A stretch of DNA of 64,000 nucleotides, taken from NCBI GenBank assembly GCA_038326325.1, contig JBBQJW010000011.1, positions 60,635-124,634 on the forward strand, written 5' to 3'. Position 1 is the stretch's first letter, and the number at the start of each line of letters is the position of its first letter. Origin of the DNA: UBA10324 sp038326325. GTDB lineage: Bacteria > Bacteroidota > Bacteroidia > Chitinophagales > UBA10324. The position numbers and the translations under genes were made by a program. The notes below the pieces were generated by a model, which was not told the origin of the DNA, did no database searches, and saw only the letters and a program-made list of their open reading frames with translations. Shown here piece after piece: positions 7,763 through 17,149 of this stretch.

Positions 7763-7798
7763 AAAGCTTCTCTTTCTTCGGATGGAGAAGCTTTTTTT
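7763..7798 (+). terminator. Terminator hairpin between DUF4295 and ftsY
   Basis: The 10-base arms aaagcttctc (7763-7772) and gagaagcttt (7785-7794) close a 12-base loop and run into seven T. It ends 13 bases before the ftsY start, so it may attenuate read-through from the ribosomal genes. Confidence 0.75.
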
Positions 7799-7810
7799 GT
7801 TTTACGCAAT

Positions 7811-8764
7811 ATGGGATTGTTTTCATTTTTTACGAAGGAGAAAAAGCAGGATCTGAACGATGGCCTGCAGAAAACCCGCGAGAATTTTTTCACCAAAATT
7901 ACCAAGGCAGTTATTGGTAAGACGAAAGTGGATGAAGAAGTGCTCGACGATATTGAAGAAGCATTAGTAGCTTCTGATGTGGGTGTAACAACTACCGTAA
8001 AAATTATTGACCGATTAGAAGCGCGTGTTGCGAAGGATAAATATCTCGGTGCTGAACAGTTAAATAATATTCTGAAAGAAGAAATACGCTCCTTGCTTTC
8101 GGAGAACAACACCAGCGACCTTGTTGATTTTACAGATGGAATAAATCAGAAGCCGTATGTGATTATGGTAGTGGGTGTGAATGGTGTTGGCAAAACAACA
8201 ACCATCGGGAAGCTTGCTTATCAGTTCAAACAGAAAGGAAAAAATGTTTTGCTGGGTGCGGCCGATACTTTTCGCGCAGCGGCAATTGAACAATTAGGAA
8301 TATGGGCAGACAGAGTGCAGGTTCCGATTGTGAAGCAAGTTCAGGGCGCAGACCCGGCGGCGGTTGCGTTTGATACCGTGCAATCAGGTGCGGCGAATAA
8401 TTCTGATATTATTATTATTGATACAGCAGGGCGATTGCACAACAAAGTGAATCTGATGGCTGAGTTAACGAAAATAAAGCGTGTGATGCAGAAGGTTATT
8501 CCTGATGCTCCGCACGAAGTGTTGCTGGTGCTTGATGCATCAACTGGTCAGAACGCGATTGAACAGGCGAAACAATTTATGGCGGCGACAGATGTAACAG
8601 CCATTGCCTTAACAAAATTAGATGGCACTGCAAAGGGTGGAGTGGTGATTGGAATTGCCGACCAATTTAAAATTCCGGTGAAGTATATTGGCGTGGGAGA
8701 GAAGATGGATCAGTTGCAGGTTTTTAATAAAGAAGAGTTTGTTGATTCGCTTTTTTCGAAATGA
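7811..8764 (+). CDS. ftsY: Signal recognition particle receptor FtsY
   Basis: A 317-residue SRP-type GTPase that docks SRP-ribosome complexes at the inner membrane. The N domain spans about residues 1-110. The G domain has the P-loop GVNGVGKTTTIGKLA (about 122-136), DTFRAAAIEQL, DTAGR (about 205-209) and TKLDGTAKGG (about 269-278), ending GVGEKMDQLQVF. The long acidic A domain of E. coli FtsY is absent, as is usual in Bacteroidota. The start at 7811 (MGLFSFF) gives the expected short amphipathic N-terminus. Confidence 0.98.
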   Translation: MGLFSFFTKEKKQDLNDGLQKTRENFFTKITKAVIGKTKVDEEVLDDIEEALVASDVGVTTTVKIIDRLEARVAKDKYLGAEQLNNILKEEIRSLLSENNTSDLVDFTDGINQKPYVIMVVGVNGVGKTTTIGKLAYQFKQKGKNVLLGAADTFRAAAIEQLGIWADRVQVPIVKQVQGADPAAVAFDTVQSGAANNSDIIIIDTAGRLHNKVNLMAELTKIKRVMQKVIPDAPHEVLLVLDASTGQNAIEQAKQFMAATDVTAIALTKLDGTAKGGVVIGIADQFKIPVKYIGVGEKMDQLQVFNKEEFVDSLFSK

Positions 8765-8878
8765 TTTTTTACCGCAGAGACGCAGAGGCGACGAGTTTTT
8801 TAATACTTGAAGAATTTTGCTACAGATTCAGAGATTGAATTTTAATAAGAATTAATTAGAAACTACTTACATAAATCA

Positions 8879-10555
8879 ATGATGAAAAAAATTTCTGTTC
8901 ATCTTTTATTCTCCCTCGTTTTGTCGCTTGTGTTTTTGCAGAGTTGCAAAACAGTTCATGAGTTGGATTACACTCCGAAGAAACCGGGCAAGTATCCTGA
9001 TTTTTCAGAGCGGATAAAACTACTCGGCACAATGACTAAGTATCGTTCGTGCTTCGATGTGAATTATTATAACCTCGATATAAAAATTGACCCGACGAAT
9101 CATACAGTTGGCGGAACTGTTAAAATCGTTTCTACCGCAGTAACTGATTTCGACACTTTGCAGATTGACCTTTATCCGAACATGAATTTAATTTCTGTTA
9201 CATCCGATGTGGGTGATGTGAAATACATGCGGAAGGAAGGTGCGATTTTTATTACTATGCCGCACACTGTTACAGCAGGAAGGAAATTTGAATTGCTTGT
9301 GACTTATGAAGGAACTCCAATTATCGCCAAGAAGCCACCCTGGGATGGAGGTTTCGACTGGTCGAAGGATGATTTAGGAAATCCATGGATTGGTGTTGCG
9401 TGCGAAACAGAAGGAGCGAGTTTGTGGTGGCCCTGCAAAGACCATAACTCAGATGAAGCCGACAGTGTTGATATTTCTGTTACAGTACCTAATGGGTTAA
9501 TGGCAGTGTGTAACGGTCAGTTGCGTGATAGTAGTGAGGTTAATGGATGGAAAAAATTTCACTGGCATGTTTCATACGACATTAATAATTATGATGTAAC
9601 GGTTTATATCGGAAAGTTGAAACTGATGCACGATACTTATACAGGTGTAACAGGAAAAACACTTGACCTGAATCATTATGTGCTTCCTCAAAACTGGGAT
9701 AAAGCAAAAACACAATTTGAACAGGTTAAGGATGTGTTGAAATTTTATGAAACGACTTTCGGTGAATATCCATGGTATCGTGACGGTTTCAAATTGGTGA
9801 ACTCACCTTACGAGGGAATGGAACATCAGACTGCAATAGCTTACGGAAGCAATTTCAAAAATTTCTTTAGTCTCGATTTTGATTACATCATCGTGCACGA
9901 AACTGCGCACGAGTGGTGGGGCAATGGAATTACAGCACAGGATTTTTCGGATGTTTGGTTGCAGGAAGGTTTTGCTACATATAGCGAAGCACTTTATGTC
10001 GAGTCAAAATATACAAAGGAGATGTACTACAATTATGTGCAGTTCTCGCGAATGCAGAATATGAATGCGCGTCCGATGGTGGGTCCGGTTGGTGTTCGTT
10101 ACTTTGATTATCACGACGAAGATGTTTACACAAAAGGAACATGCACACTGGAAACATTGCGCTCAACTATTGATAACGATTCTGTTTTCTTCGATATTCT
10201 GAAAACATATTTTAACCGTTACAAGTATCATCAGATAACTTCAGAAGAATTCAATAGCGTAGTGAATGAAAAAACCGGAAGTGATTATCATTGGTTCTTT
10301 AATCAATACCTGCACAATAGAACGATTCCGACTTTGGAATTCGGTTGGGATAAAGATGGAAAATTTGCGTACCAGTGGACCAACTGTAACAGTGATTTTA
10401 AAATGCCTGTCGTATTAGATTGTGGAACATCAAAACAAACAATCTATCCAACTACAACTTTGAAGCACGAGAAAATATTTCAGGGTGTTACATATCAACA
10501 GTTTTCACTTGACTCAAATCATAAATTGTACAAGTATCAGGCGAAAGGAAAATGA
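8879..10555 (+). CDS. M1-family metallopeptidase lipoprotein
   Basis: A 558-residue zinc aminopeptidase. A lipoprotein signal peptide ends LVFLQSC with acylated Cys 23. The N-terminal beta domain includes the substrate-anchoring segment SPYEGMEHQTAIAYG. The zinc motif HETAHEWWGN lies near residue 339, and the third ligand Glu in WLQEGFATYSEAL about 20 residues later. The usual large C-terminal helical domain is shortened. It is likely anchored in the outer or inner membrane and trims N-terminal residues from peptides. Two consecutive Met codons begin the ORF; either could be the start. It stands alone, 114 bases after ftsY. Confidence 0.93.
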   Translation: MMKKISVHLLFSLVLSLVFLQSCKTVHELDYTPKKPGKYPDFSERIKLLGTMTKYRSCFDVNYYNLDIKIDPTNHTVGGTVKIVSTAVTDFDTLQIDLYPNMNLISVTSDVGDVKYMRKEGAIFITMPHTVTAGRKFELLVTYEGTPIIAKKPPWDGGFDWSKDDLGNPWIGVACETEGASLWWPCKDHNSDEADSVDISVTVPNGLMAVCNGQLRDSSEVNGWKKFHWHVSYDINNYDVTVYIGKLKLMHDTYTGVTGKTLDLNHYVLPQNWDKAKTQFEQVKDVLKFYETTFGEYPWYRDGFKLVNSPYEGMEHQTAIAYGSNFKNFFSLDFDYIIVHETAHEWWGNGITAQDFSDVWLQEGFATYSEALYVESKYTKEMYYNYVQFSRMQNMNARPMVGPVGVRYFDYHDEDVYTKGTCTLETLRSTIDNDSVFFDILKTYFNRYKYHQITSEEFNSVVNEKTGSDYHWFFNQYLHNRTIPTLEFGWDKDGKFAYQWTNCNSDFKMPVVLDCGTSKQTIYPTTTLKHEKIFQGVTYQQFSLDSNHKLYKYQAKGK

Positions 10556-10615
10556 GTGGCAGTTTGCGGTGATAAAATTGTAAGATGTAAACTGCTGACA
10601 ATTCAGTTAATGATT

Positions 10616-10623
10616 TAACTTTG
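10616..10623 (+). promoter_or_regulatory. Bacteroidota -7 element before the toxin-antitoxin pair
   Basis: The octamer TAACTTTG fits TAnnTTTG and lies 11 bases before the antitoxin ATG. No clear -33 TTG was found at the right distance. Confidence 0.4.
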
Positions 10624-10634
10624 ATAAAAAAATT

Positions 10635-10820
10635 ATGAGCGGCATTCAATACATCACTGACGAAAACGGAAACAAAACAGCGGTTGTCATCGATTTGAAA
10701 AAACATTTCAAGCTATGGGAAGATATTTCTGACCAACTCGTTGCCGAAAAAAGAAAAAATCAAAAGCGATATAATCATTCTGATGTAAAAATGATTTTGA
10801 AAAAGGAAGGCAAGTTGTAA
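10635..10820 (+). CDS. Putative antitoxin of a ParE/RelE-type pair
   Basis: A 61-residue protein that starts MSGIQYITDENGNKTAVVID and continues with a charged helical region (LWEDISDQLVAEKRKNQ). The short N-terminal segment resembles the YxTDExGxxxAVVIPxxxW opening of Phd/YefM-like antitoxins that accompany RelE/ParE toxins in Bacteroidota. It is 1 base upstream of a clear RelE/ParE-fold toxin, so it is assigned as the neutralising partner by position and sequence pattern. It probably autoregulates the operon. Confidence 0.7.
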   Translation: MSGIQYITDENGNKTAVVIDLKKHFKLWEDISDQLVAEKRKNQKRYNHSDVKMILKKEGKL

Positions 10821-10821
10821 T

Positions 10822-11088
10822 ATGACATCGTATTCCATTCGGTATTCTGAAGATGCGTTGAAGGAATTAAAACAAATTTCGAAACCTCAGGTCATAAAAA
10901 TTATCTCAAAAATTGAATTGCTATCTGAAAATCCATTTCCACCAGGAATAAAAAAACTGAAAGGAAAATTAGATTTATGGAGAATAAGAGTGGGTGATTA
11001 CCGAGTGATTTATGCAATAGAAAAAAATATCCTCTTAATAGAAATCATTCGCATCCGCCATCGTAAAGATGTTTATGATAATTTGTAG
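10822..11088 (+). CDS. RelE/ParE-family toxin
   Basis: An 88-residue protein of the RelE/ParE superfamily. Signature parts: SIRYSEDALKELKQI at the N-terminus, then LKGKLDLWRIRVGDYRVIYAI, and the C-terminal strand IEIIRIRHRKDVYDNL. The arginines of WRIRVGDYRVIY and IRHRKDVY match RelE-type mRNA-interferase proteins better than ParE gyrase poisons, but activity cannot be settled by eye. It starts 1 base after the antitoxin stop. Confidence 0.9.
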   Translation: MTSYSIRYSEDALKELKQISKPQVIKIISKIELLSENPFPPGIKKLKGKLDLWRIRVGDYRVIYAIEKNILLIEIIRIRHRKDVYDNL

Positions 11089-11164
11089 ACATCAGCCTTT
11101 TAATTAATTTCTTTCTCATTCTTTCTCCGCTCTGCAAAGAATCCATTTTCTTTGCGCCTGCTCA

Positions 11165-12478
11165 ATGAAAACAAAAACTCTTCGAAAACCCAAAGTACAT
11201 GTTGTAACACTCGGCTGTTCTAAAAATACAGTTGATTCCGAAGTGCTGATGGGGCAATTGCGTGCGAACAATCATGAAGTGGTTCACGATTCTGATGACG
11301 ATAATAGTTCTGTGGTCATCATCAACACCTGTGGGTTTATTGATAATGCAAAGCAGGAAAGCATCAACACGATTCTTGAATACAGCGAAGCGAAGCGCGA
11401 AGGACGAATTGATAAACTGATTGTAACAGGTTGCCTGAGCCAGCGCTATCGCGATGAGTTGAAAGAGGAGATGAAGGAAGTTGACAATTGGTTCGGCACT
11501 TCTGAAATGCCTCGATTGCTTAAAACACTCAAGGCAGATTACAAGCACGAATTAGTAGGCGAGCGATTATTGACAACTCCCTCTCATTATGCGTATCTTA
11601 AAATTTCAGAGGGGTGTAATAGAACCTGTTCTTTCTGCGCAATTCCGCTCATGCGCGGAAAACATATTTCAAAGCCGATTGAAGCAATTGAAGCGGAAGT
11701 AAAAAACTTAGTGAAGCAAGGAGTAAAAGAGTTCATGCTCATTGCGCAGGAGTTGACTTACTATGGTCTGGATTTATACAAAGAAAGAAAATTGGCGGAA
11801 CTGTTACACCGCATAGCAGATATTGAAGGAGTGGAATGGATTCGTTTGCATTATGCTTATCCGAATAAATTTCCGATTGAGATTTTAGATGTGGTTCGCG
11901 AGCGGAAAAATATTTGCAATTATCTCGACATTCCTTTTCAGCATATCAGCGACCCGATTCTGAAAGCGATGAAGAGGCAAACCGATAAGGCAGAAATTAC
12001 TTCATTGATAAAAACAATTCGCGAAAGAATTCCGGGTATTGCTATTCGCACCACCATGCTTGTTGGTTTTCCGGGGGAAAAGAAGGAACATTTTGATGAG
12101 TTGGTGGAGTTTGTAAAAGAAATTGAATTCGATAGACTTGGAGTTTTCACTTATTCGCACGAAGAAGGAACAAGTGGTTATGAATTGAAAGATGATGTAA
12201 CAGTCGCAACAAAAAGAAAGAGAGCACAGGAGTTGATGGATGTGCAGCAGGAAATTTCGAGAAAGAAGAATCAGGAAAAAATTGGAAAAACCGTCAAAGT
12301 TTTATTCGACAGAAAGGAAGGTGATTACTTTATTGGCAGAAGCGAATACGATTCCCCCGAAGTTGATAATGAAGTATTGGTTGGCGCAGAAAATACTTAC
12401 TTGCGTGTTGGAGACTTCGCGAATATTAAAATCACAAGTGCTGAAGAGTTTGATTTGTACGGAGAAAAAGTGGATTAA
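11165..12478 (+). CDS. rimO: Ribosomal protein uS12 methylthiotransferase RimO
   Basis: A 437-residue radical-SAM enzyme that methylthiolates an Asp of ribosomal protein uS12. The N-terminal UPF0004 domain starts VVTLGCSKNTVDSEVLMGQL and holds three cluster cysteines (GCSKN, NTCGF, TGCLSQ). The radical-SAM CxxxCxxC is GCNRTCSFCAIPLMRG, near residue 150. The C-terminal TRAM region ends EFDLYGEKVD. The sequence LGCSKNTVDSE and the C-terminus separate it from MiaB. bshC follows 8 bases later. Confidence 0.96.
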   Translation: MKTKTLRKPKVHVVTLGCSKNTVDSEVLMGQLRANNHEVVHDSDDDNSSVVIINTCGFIDNAKQESINTILEYSEAKREGRIDKLIVTGCLSQRYRDELKEEMKEVDNWFGTSEMPRLLKTLKADYKHELVGERLLTTPSHYAYLKISEGCNRTCSFCAIPLMRGKHISKPIEAIEAEVKNLVKQGVKEFMLIAQELTYYGLDLYKERKLAELLHRIADIEGVEWIRLHYAYPNKFPIEILDVVRERKNICNYLDIPFQHISDPILKAMKRQTDKAEITSLIKTIRERIPGIAIRTTMLVGFPGEKKEHFDELVEFVKEIEFDRLGVFTYSHEEGTSGYELKDDVTVATKRKRAQELMDVQQEISRKKNQEKIGKTVKVLFDRKEGDYFIGRSEYDSPEVDNEVLVGAENTYLRVGDFANIKITSAEEFDLYGEKVD

Positions 12479-12486
12479 GAATTTCT

Positions 12487-14097
12487 ATGAGCGACTCAAC
12501 AAAGTATTCTGTTACACATTTAGATTATTCATCAACAGGATACTTTTCAAAACTTATTATTGATTATCTAAAAGGGGATGAGTGGCTGAAGCAATTTTAT
12601 CAATATGAACCTTCAATAGGTTCAATTGAAAATGCCATCAAAGCAAAACGAACTCAAAGACTTTATAGAACTGAATTAGTTGATTCTCTTCTGAAACAAT
12701 ATGGTGAATTGTTAAAAGATGGAGATGTCACACTTCAGAATATTTTAACTCTTAAAAAGGAAAATACATTCACAGTTGTAACAGCACATCAACCGAATTT
12801 ATTTCTTGGTCCTTTGTATCTGGTTTATAAAATCACTTCAGCAATTAAAATGGCTGAAATGCTGAATGCAAAATATCCATCTGAAAAATTTGTTCCTGTG
12901 TATTGGATGGGAAGCGAAGACCACGATGTGGATGAACTCAATCACATTCACCTTTTCGGAAAAAGAATTGAATGGAATCCTGAACAGAAAGGAAGCTTCG
13001 GAAAATTCAGTACTGAAAGTTTAAGTGGATTGATTGACGAATTGAAATCAATTGCAGGTGCCTCGACATATACTGAAGAATTAATTGCATTACTGAAATC
13101 TTCTTATCTCGAAAGTAAAAATATTGCTGAAGCAACACGAAAACTGTTACATCATTTCTTTGGCGAAAAAGGTCTGGTGATTGTTGATGGTGATGATGTT
13201 GAGTTAAAAAAAATATTTCGACCAATCATTACCGAAGAATTGTTCAACAGCAATTCAGGAAAAATTGTAAACGAATCAATCAGTAAGCTCGAAACGAAAT
13301 ATTCTGTTCAGGTAAAACCAAGGCCAATTAATTTATTTTATCTGAAAGAAAATATCCGCGAACGAATTGTGAGGGAAGGAGATGAGTGGAAAGTTCTGAA
13401 TACCGAAATCGCTTTTAATAAAGAATCATTGCTTAAGGAGGTCGAAACACATCCTGAGTATTTCAGTCCCAATGTGGTGCTTCGTCCGCTTTATCAGGAA
13501 ATGATTTTGCCGAACATTGCTTTCATCGGTGGCGGCGCTGAAGTTTCGTACTTCATGGAATTCAAAAATTTATTTGAGCATTATAAAATTGCTTTCCCGA
13601 TTTTATTTCTCCGCAACTGTGCAGTGGTGATTGACAAATCTTCTTCTCAGCGAATAAATAAATTCGGAATTTCTGAAACGGCGTTGTTCAGTGATGTTGA
13701 GGAAATAATTAAATCTTTTACTCAGCAACAGGCGGGTGATTCATTTGAGATGAATGAAGTACGAATTGAATTGGAAAAGTTATTTCAGCAATTGAAAATA
13801 AAAACCATTTCTCAGGATAAATCGTTAGAGAATCAGATTGCTGCTGAGCAAACAAGAGTTTTAAAATTCATTCAGTCGCTTGAAGAAAGATTGTTGAAAG
13901 CAGAAAAGAAAAAACACGAAGACAGCATTCAGCAAATCCGGAAGCTGAAAGAAAAATTATTCCCTGAAAATTCTTTGCAGGAGCGCTACGACAATTTCAT
14001 TCCGTTTTATTTATCAATGGGAAAGGATTTCTTCAATGTCATCAACGAATCATTTGACCCATTTGAGAAGAAGTTTACAGTCATTACAATTCCGTAA
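12487..14097 (+). CDS. bshC: Bacillithiol biosynthesis cysteine-adding enzyme BshC
   Basis: A 536-residue enzyme that adds cysteine to glucosaminyl-malate in the last step of bacillithiol synthesis. Recognised by VVTAHQPNLFLGPLYLVYKI (about residues 97-116), VYWMGSEDHDVDELNHIHLF, NVVLRPLYQEMILPNIAFIG and the C-terminal coiled coil with LQERYDNFIPFY. The sequence VTAHQPN holds the nucleotide-site region of the Rossmann-like core. It is 8 bases after rimO and likely co-transcribed. bshA and bshB are not in this window. Confidence 0.95.
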   Translation: MSDSTKYSVTHLDYSSTGYFSKLIIDYLKGDEWLKQFYQYEPSIGSIENAIKAKRTQRLYRTELVDSLLKQYGELLKDGDVTLQNILTLKKENTFTVVTAHQPNLFLGPLYLVYKITSAIKMAEMLNAKYPSEKFVPVYWMGSEDHDVDELNHIHLFGKRIEWNPEQKGSFGKFSTESLSGLIDELKSIAGASTYTEELIALLKSSYLESKNIAEATRKLLHHFFGEKGLVIVDGDDVELKKIFRPIITEELFNSNSGKIVNESISKLETKYSVQVKPRPINLFYLKENIRERIVREGDEWKVLNTEIAFNKESLLKEVETHPEYFSPNVVLRPLYQEMILPNIAFIGGGAEVSYFMEFKNLFEHYKIAFPILFLRNCAVVIDKSSSQRINKFGISETALFSDVEEIIKSFTQQQAGDSFEMNEVRIELEKLFQQLKIKTISQDKSLENQIAAEQTRVLKFIQSLEERLLKAEKKKHEDSIQQIRKLKEKLFPENSLQERYDNFIPFYLSMGKDFFNVINESFDPFEKKFTVITIP

Positions 14098-14165
14098 TTC
14101 TTTTTCTAATCTCAAAAATATTTTTTCTAACTTTCATTTTCGAAATAAATGACAAAGCGAAGAAG

Positions 14166-14417
14166 ATGAAATATACCAACGGAGAAATAACTGTTACCTG
14201 GCAACCAAAGATTTGTCAGCACTCAGGAAACTGTGTGAGAAATCTTAAGTCTGTATTTAATAATTCAAGAGTTCCGTGGATTGTAATGAGCAATGCAACA
14301 ACTGATGAAATTATTTCTGCAGTAAATAAATGCCCTTCAGGCGCATTATCTTTTAAATACAATGCAGAAAACGATGCTGATGGAAAAACTTCAGATGAAA
14401 ACGAAGTGAAGGAGTGA
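14166..14417 (+). CDS. Divergent 4Fe-4S mono-cluster protein (Fer4_19/YjdI type)
   Basis: An 83-residue protein. ITVTWQPKICQHSGNCVRNL carries two cysteines and the family HSGxC motif; VNKCPSGALSF carries a third. This matches the short YjdI-like mono-cluster family, often found alone or fused to N-acetyltransferases. The C-terminus is acidic and probably disordered. It ends before a strong terminator shared with lepB on the other strand. Redox partner unknown. Confidence 0.85.
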   Translation: MKYTNGEITVTWQPKICQHSGNCVRNLKSVFNNSRVPWIVMSNATTDEIISAVNKCPSGALSFKYNAENDADGKTSDENEVKE

Positions 14418-14448
14418 AGATTTAATTTCTGGATAATAATTTTAGAAA

Positions 14449-14487
14449 CAAAAAAGGTGCTTCGATTTTTCGAAGCACCTTTTTTAT
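14449..14487. terminator. Bidirectional terminator between the Fe-S gene and lepB
   Basis: Arms aaaaggtgcttcg and cgaagcacctttt around a six-base loop, with A and T runs on the two sides, between convergent genes. Confidence 0.9.
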
Positions 14488-14502
14488 TCAGTATTTATTT
14501 TT

Positions 14503-15600
14503 TTATTCTCCACCGTGAATACCATTGAAAATTCTTCCCCAACGAATTTTGCTGAAGAAACTTCCGTCTTTATCCCAACTCATCCAGATGAACCATGCTT
14601 TACCTACCACATGGTCTTCAGGAACAAAACCCCAGAAGCGTGAGTCGGCGCTATTGTGGCGATTGTCACCCATCATCCAGTAATAATCCATTTCGAAAGT
14701 GTATGTAGAAGCTTCCTTGCCATCAATCACAAATTTGTCGCCGCGCATTTCTAATTTATGTTGTTCGCAAACAGAAATAATTCTGCTGAACAAAGCAATA
14801 TTATCAGGAGTAAGATTGACTGTTACACCTTTCTTTGGAATCACAATCGGACCATAATTATCTAAGTTATATGGAAAGTGTTTTGGGTCGCCGGGGAAAA
14901 GTGTTTCCGGATTATAACCTTCCTGCAAAGTGAGCGGTTCTATTTTTTTAACATTAGGTAATTTCTTTAACGCTTCAACTCCTGCATCTGTTAAATGATA
15001 ATTGTAAGTGCCTGTTGAATTTGTTGGTCCACCTTCATCAATATGTAATTCAGCTAAAACTTTTTCATTGATAGCACTTCCATCAGTATAAACTAAGTAA
15101 TCCTCCTGACGATTTGGTGCTTTCCAGTTCTTTTTTCCATTGATGAAAACTTCTGCATTCACAATTTTCAAAGTATCTCCTGGAATGGCGATGCAGCGCT
15201 TGATATAATTTTCGCGCTTATCAACCGGGCGAAAATCTTCCATTGGATAATTGAACACCACTACATCATTATTTTTTATGTGACTGAAACCGGGCAAACG
15301 ATGATAGCCCAACTCAACCCATTCTAAATATGATTTGCCACCGAACAAAGGCATAGTGTTATGCGCAAAAGGGAAACTTAAAACCGTCATCGGAATTCTT
15401 GCCCCGTAGTGCATTTTACTCACGAAAAGAAAATCACCAACGAGCAGCGATTTTTCCATTGACGGGGTAGGAATGGTATATGCTTCAATGGCGAAAGTGC
15501 GAATGATAGTCGCGGCAATAACTGCAAATATCAAAGCCTCCGTCCACTCTCTTGTTTTCGATTTTCTTGTTGTGCTTTTTCTCCAGAATTTCCAATTCAT
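14503..15600 (-). CDS. lepB: Signal peptidase I
   Basis: A 365-residue membrane serine protease that cleaves Sec and Tat signal peptides. One N-terminal membrane helix lies at about residues 22-38. The catalytic Ser is in TIPTPSMEKSLLVGD (S47) and the general-base Lys in NYIKRCIAIPGD (K134). Box E is YYWMGDNRHNSADSRFWGF near the C-terminus. A long insertion between boxes D and E, typical of Bacteroidota LepB, accounts for the size. It follows dapB with a 152-base gap, in the common order parA-parB-DUF5683-dapB-lepB. Confidence 0.97.
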   Translation of the reverse strand: MNWKFWRKSTTRKSKTREWTEALIFAVIAATIIRTFAIEAYTIPTPSMEKSLLVGDFLFVSKMHYGARIPMTVLSFPFAHNTMPLFGGKSYLEWVELGYHRLPGFSHIKNNDVVVFNYPMEDFRPVDKRENYIKRCIAIPGDTLKIVNAEVFINGKKNWKAPNRQEDYLVYTDGSAINEKVLAELHIDEGGPTNSTGTYNYHLTDAGVEALKKLPNVKKIEPLTLQEGYNPETLFPGDPKHFPYNLDNYGPIVIPKKGVTVNLTPDNIALFSRIISVCEQHKLEMRGDKFVIDGKEASTYTFEMDYYWMMGDNRHNSADSRFWGFVPEDHVVGKAWFIWMSWDKDGSFFSKIRWGRIFNGIHGGE

Positions 15601-15752
15601 TCTTTTTTGTTTTTGAAATTTTTAATGAATGATAAAAGTTGACAGCTATATCGTGATTTTGAATTTTTTATTGTGTGCGAAAGTAAAAATAGTTGAACGG
15701 GAAGCGAATATGTTTTGTGATTTCCCCAATTGGTGAATCATTGTCTTTGATT

Positions 15753-16496
15753 TCACTCAATTTCATTTAGCATTTCCTTCACTACTTCTCTGAATGAAAA
15801 AAATCCTTTTTTATTCAGTGCCCATTCTGCTGCAACAATTGCGCCTTCGGCAAATCCTTTTCTGTCGAATGCTGAATGACTGATTGAAATTTCGTCGTGA
15901 GCTGATTTGTAAATCACTTTGTGTTCACCAATCACATCTCCGATTCGGTTTGAAGTTATTGGCAATTCATTTTCGCCTACTGAAGAATCAGAGTTTAGCT
16001 TCGAGTTCTTCAACCATTTTCTTTTTTCCAGAATTGAATTTGCAAGAGTAATTCCTGTTCCGCTCGGCGCATCTTTTTTTTTTGTATGATGCGTTTCTTC
16101 AATACTTACAGAATAATTTTTTCCTGTCTTCATCAGGTTCGAAAGAAAATCATTAAGCACAAAAAATAAATTTACTCCTGTACTGAAATTGCTGCCATAA
16201 ACAATGCAGCCATTTTTTTGCTTGCAACTGTTTTCAAGTTTAGTCATGTTCTCGTACCAGCCGGTAGTTCCTATGATAAATGGTTTGCCAGCTTCTAAAA
16301 CAATTTTCGCATTATCCAGCACAGCGGTCGGAATAGAAAAATCTATCACAGCATCACAGTTCTGTAATGCTTCAACAGATAATTTTAAACTACCTGAAGA
16401 AGAAAAGACAGAAACAATTTCATGAGCTCGGTTCTCCTTCACTAACGATTCAACCATCTTCCCCATTTTCCCGTAGCCAATTAATGCGAGTTTCAT
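15753..16496 (-). CDS. dapB: 4-hydroxy-tetrahydrodipicolinate reductase
   Basis: A 247-residue enzyme of the lysine/diaminopimelate pathway. The N-terminal Rossmann motif is LIGYGKMGKMVESL and the catalytic region is EETHHTKKKDAPSGTGITLA, with the active-site His and the Lys of the family. DAVIDFSIP and GTTGWY are also present. It is shorter than E. coli DapB but of normal length for Bacteroidota. It follows the DUF5683 gene by 20 bases. Confidence 0.96.
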   Translation of the reverse strand: MKLALIGYGKMGKMVESLVKENRAHEIVSVFSSSGSLKLSVEALQNCDAVIDFSIPTAVLDNAKIVLEAGKPFIIGTTGWYENMTKLENSCKQKNGCIVYGSNFSTGVNLFFVLNDFLSNLMKTGKNYSVSIEETHHTKKKDAPSGTGITLANSILEKRKWLKNSKLNSDSSVGENELPITSNRIGDVIGEHKVIYKSAHDEISISHSAFDRKGFAEGAIVAAEWALNKKGFFSFREVVKEMLNEIE

Positions 16497-16516
16497 TTGG
16501 TGAAAATTTTATCAGG

Positions 16517-17149
16517 CTAGAATTTTAATTGAAATGAAACACCTGTAACAGTGGTGAAGGAATTAATATTGAAAAGTGTAGGGTGAATATTCAAGCTCAA
16601 ATCGTCACTGATGTTGAAGTTATAAAGATGAGCATCAACTACAGCATCAACAATGTTCAATCCGTAAATCGCAACTCCTGCAATAACACTATAATCCAGA
16701 TACTTTCTGAAAATATCCTGAATCTCCGCCTTGCGCGATTGGTCGTACAAATACGGATAATAAGATTCTTTCTTCAAAGGATTAAAAACATTGAACGATT
16801 GAATGTCATTTGTTAAATCAGTATCAGCAGCAAGTAGATACGCGTTTTTGAAATTATTATAAATGGTGTAGTTGCGGTAAATAAAATACCCGGCTGTTAC
16901 ACCTGCAGCATATACAATCGGCAACTTCCAGTATTTCTTATTGTAAATCTGTCCGCCCCCGGGAATTATGGCTGAAGCAATTCCTGCAAATCGTGGTGAA
17001 TGTTCTTTTGGAATCAAATGAAAAACTTTCTTGACACTTGTATCTGTAACAGTTTTATTTACAGCAGAGTCTTTCTGTGCGAAACAATTTATTGAACTGA
17101 TAAAAAAGATGGAGATAAAAATTGTTTTCAGAAAATTCACTCTGAACAT
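16517..17149 (-). CDS. DUF5683 domain protein
   Basis: A 210-residue protein with an N-terminal signal peptide (cleavage near NCFAQ). The conserved centre is HSPRFAGIASAIIPGGGQIYNKKYWKLP, then a hydrophobic stretch PIVYAAGVTAGYFIYRNY and a later helix in SVIAGVAIYGLNIVDAVVDAHLYNF. DUF5683 proteins sit next to parB and dapB in many Bacteroidota and their function is unknown. The gene starts directly next to the parB stop and is likely co-transcribed. Confidence 0.9.
   Translation of the reverse strand: MFRVNFLKTIFISIFFISSINCFAQKDSAVNKTVTDTSVKKVFHLIPKEHSPRFAGIASAIIPGGGQIYNKKYWKLPIVYAAGVTAGYFIYRNYTIYNNFKNAYLLAADTDLTNDIQSFNVFNPLKKESYYPYLYDQSRKAEIQDIFRKYLDYSVIAGVAIYGLNIVDAVVDAHLYNFNISDDLSLNIHPTLFNINSFTTVTGVSFQLKF

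Noticed and set aside
5163..7983. The longest motif-free gap as proof of horizontal transfer of the ATPase/PIN pair
   Set aside because: With 120 sites in 64 kb, a longest gap of about 2.5-2.8 kb is expected by chance, and the gap also covers ribosomal protein genes. It is only weakly suggestive.
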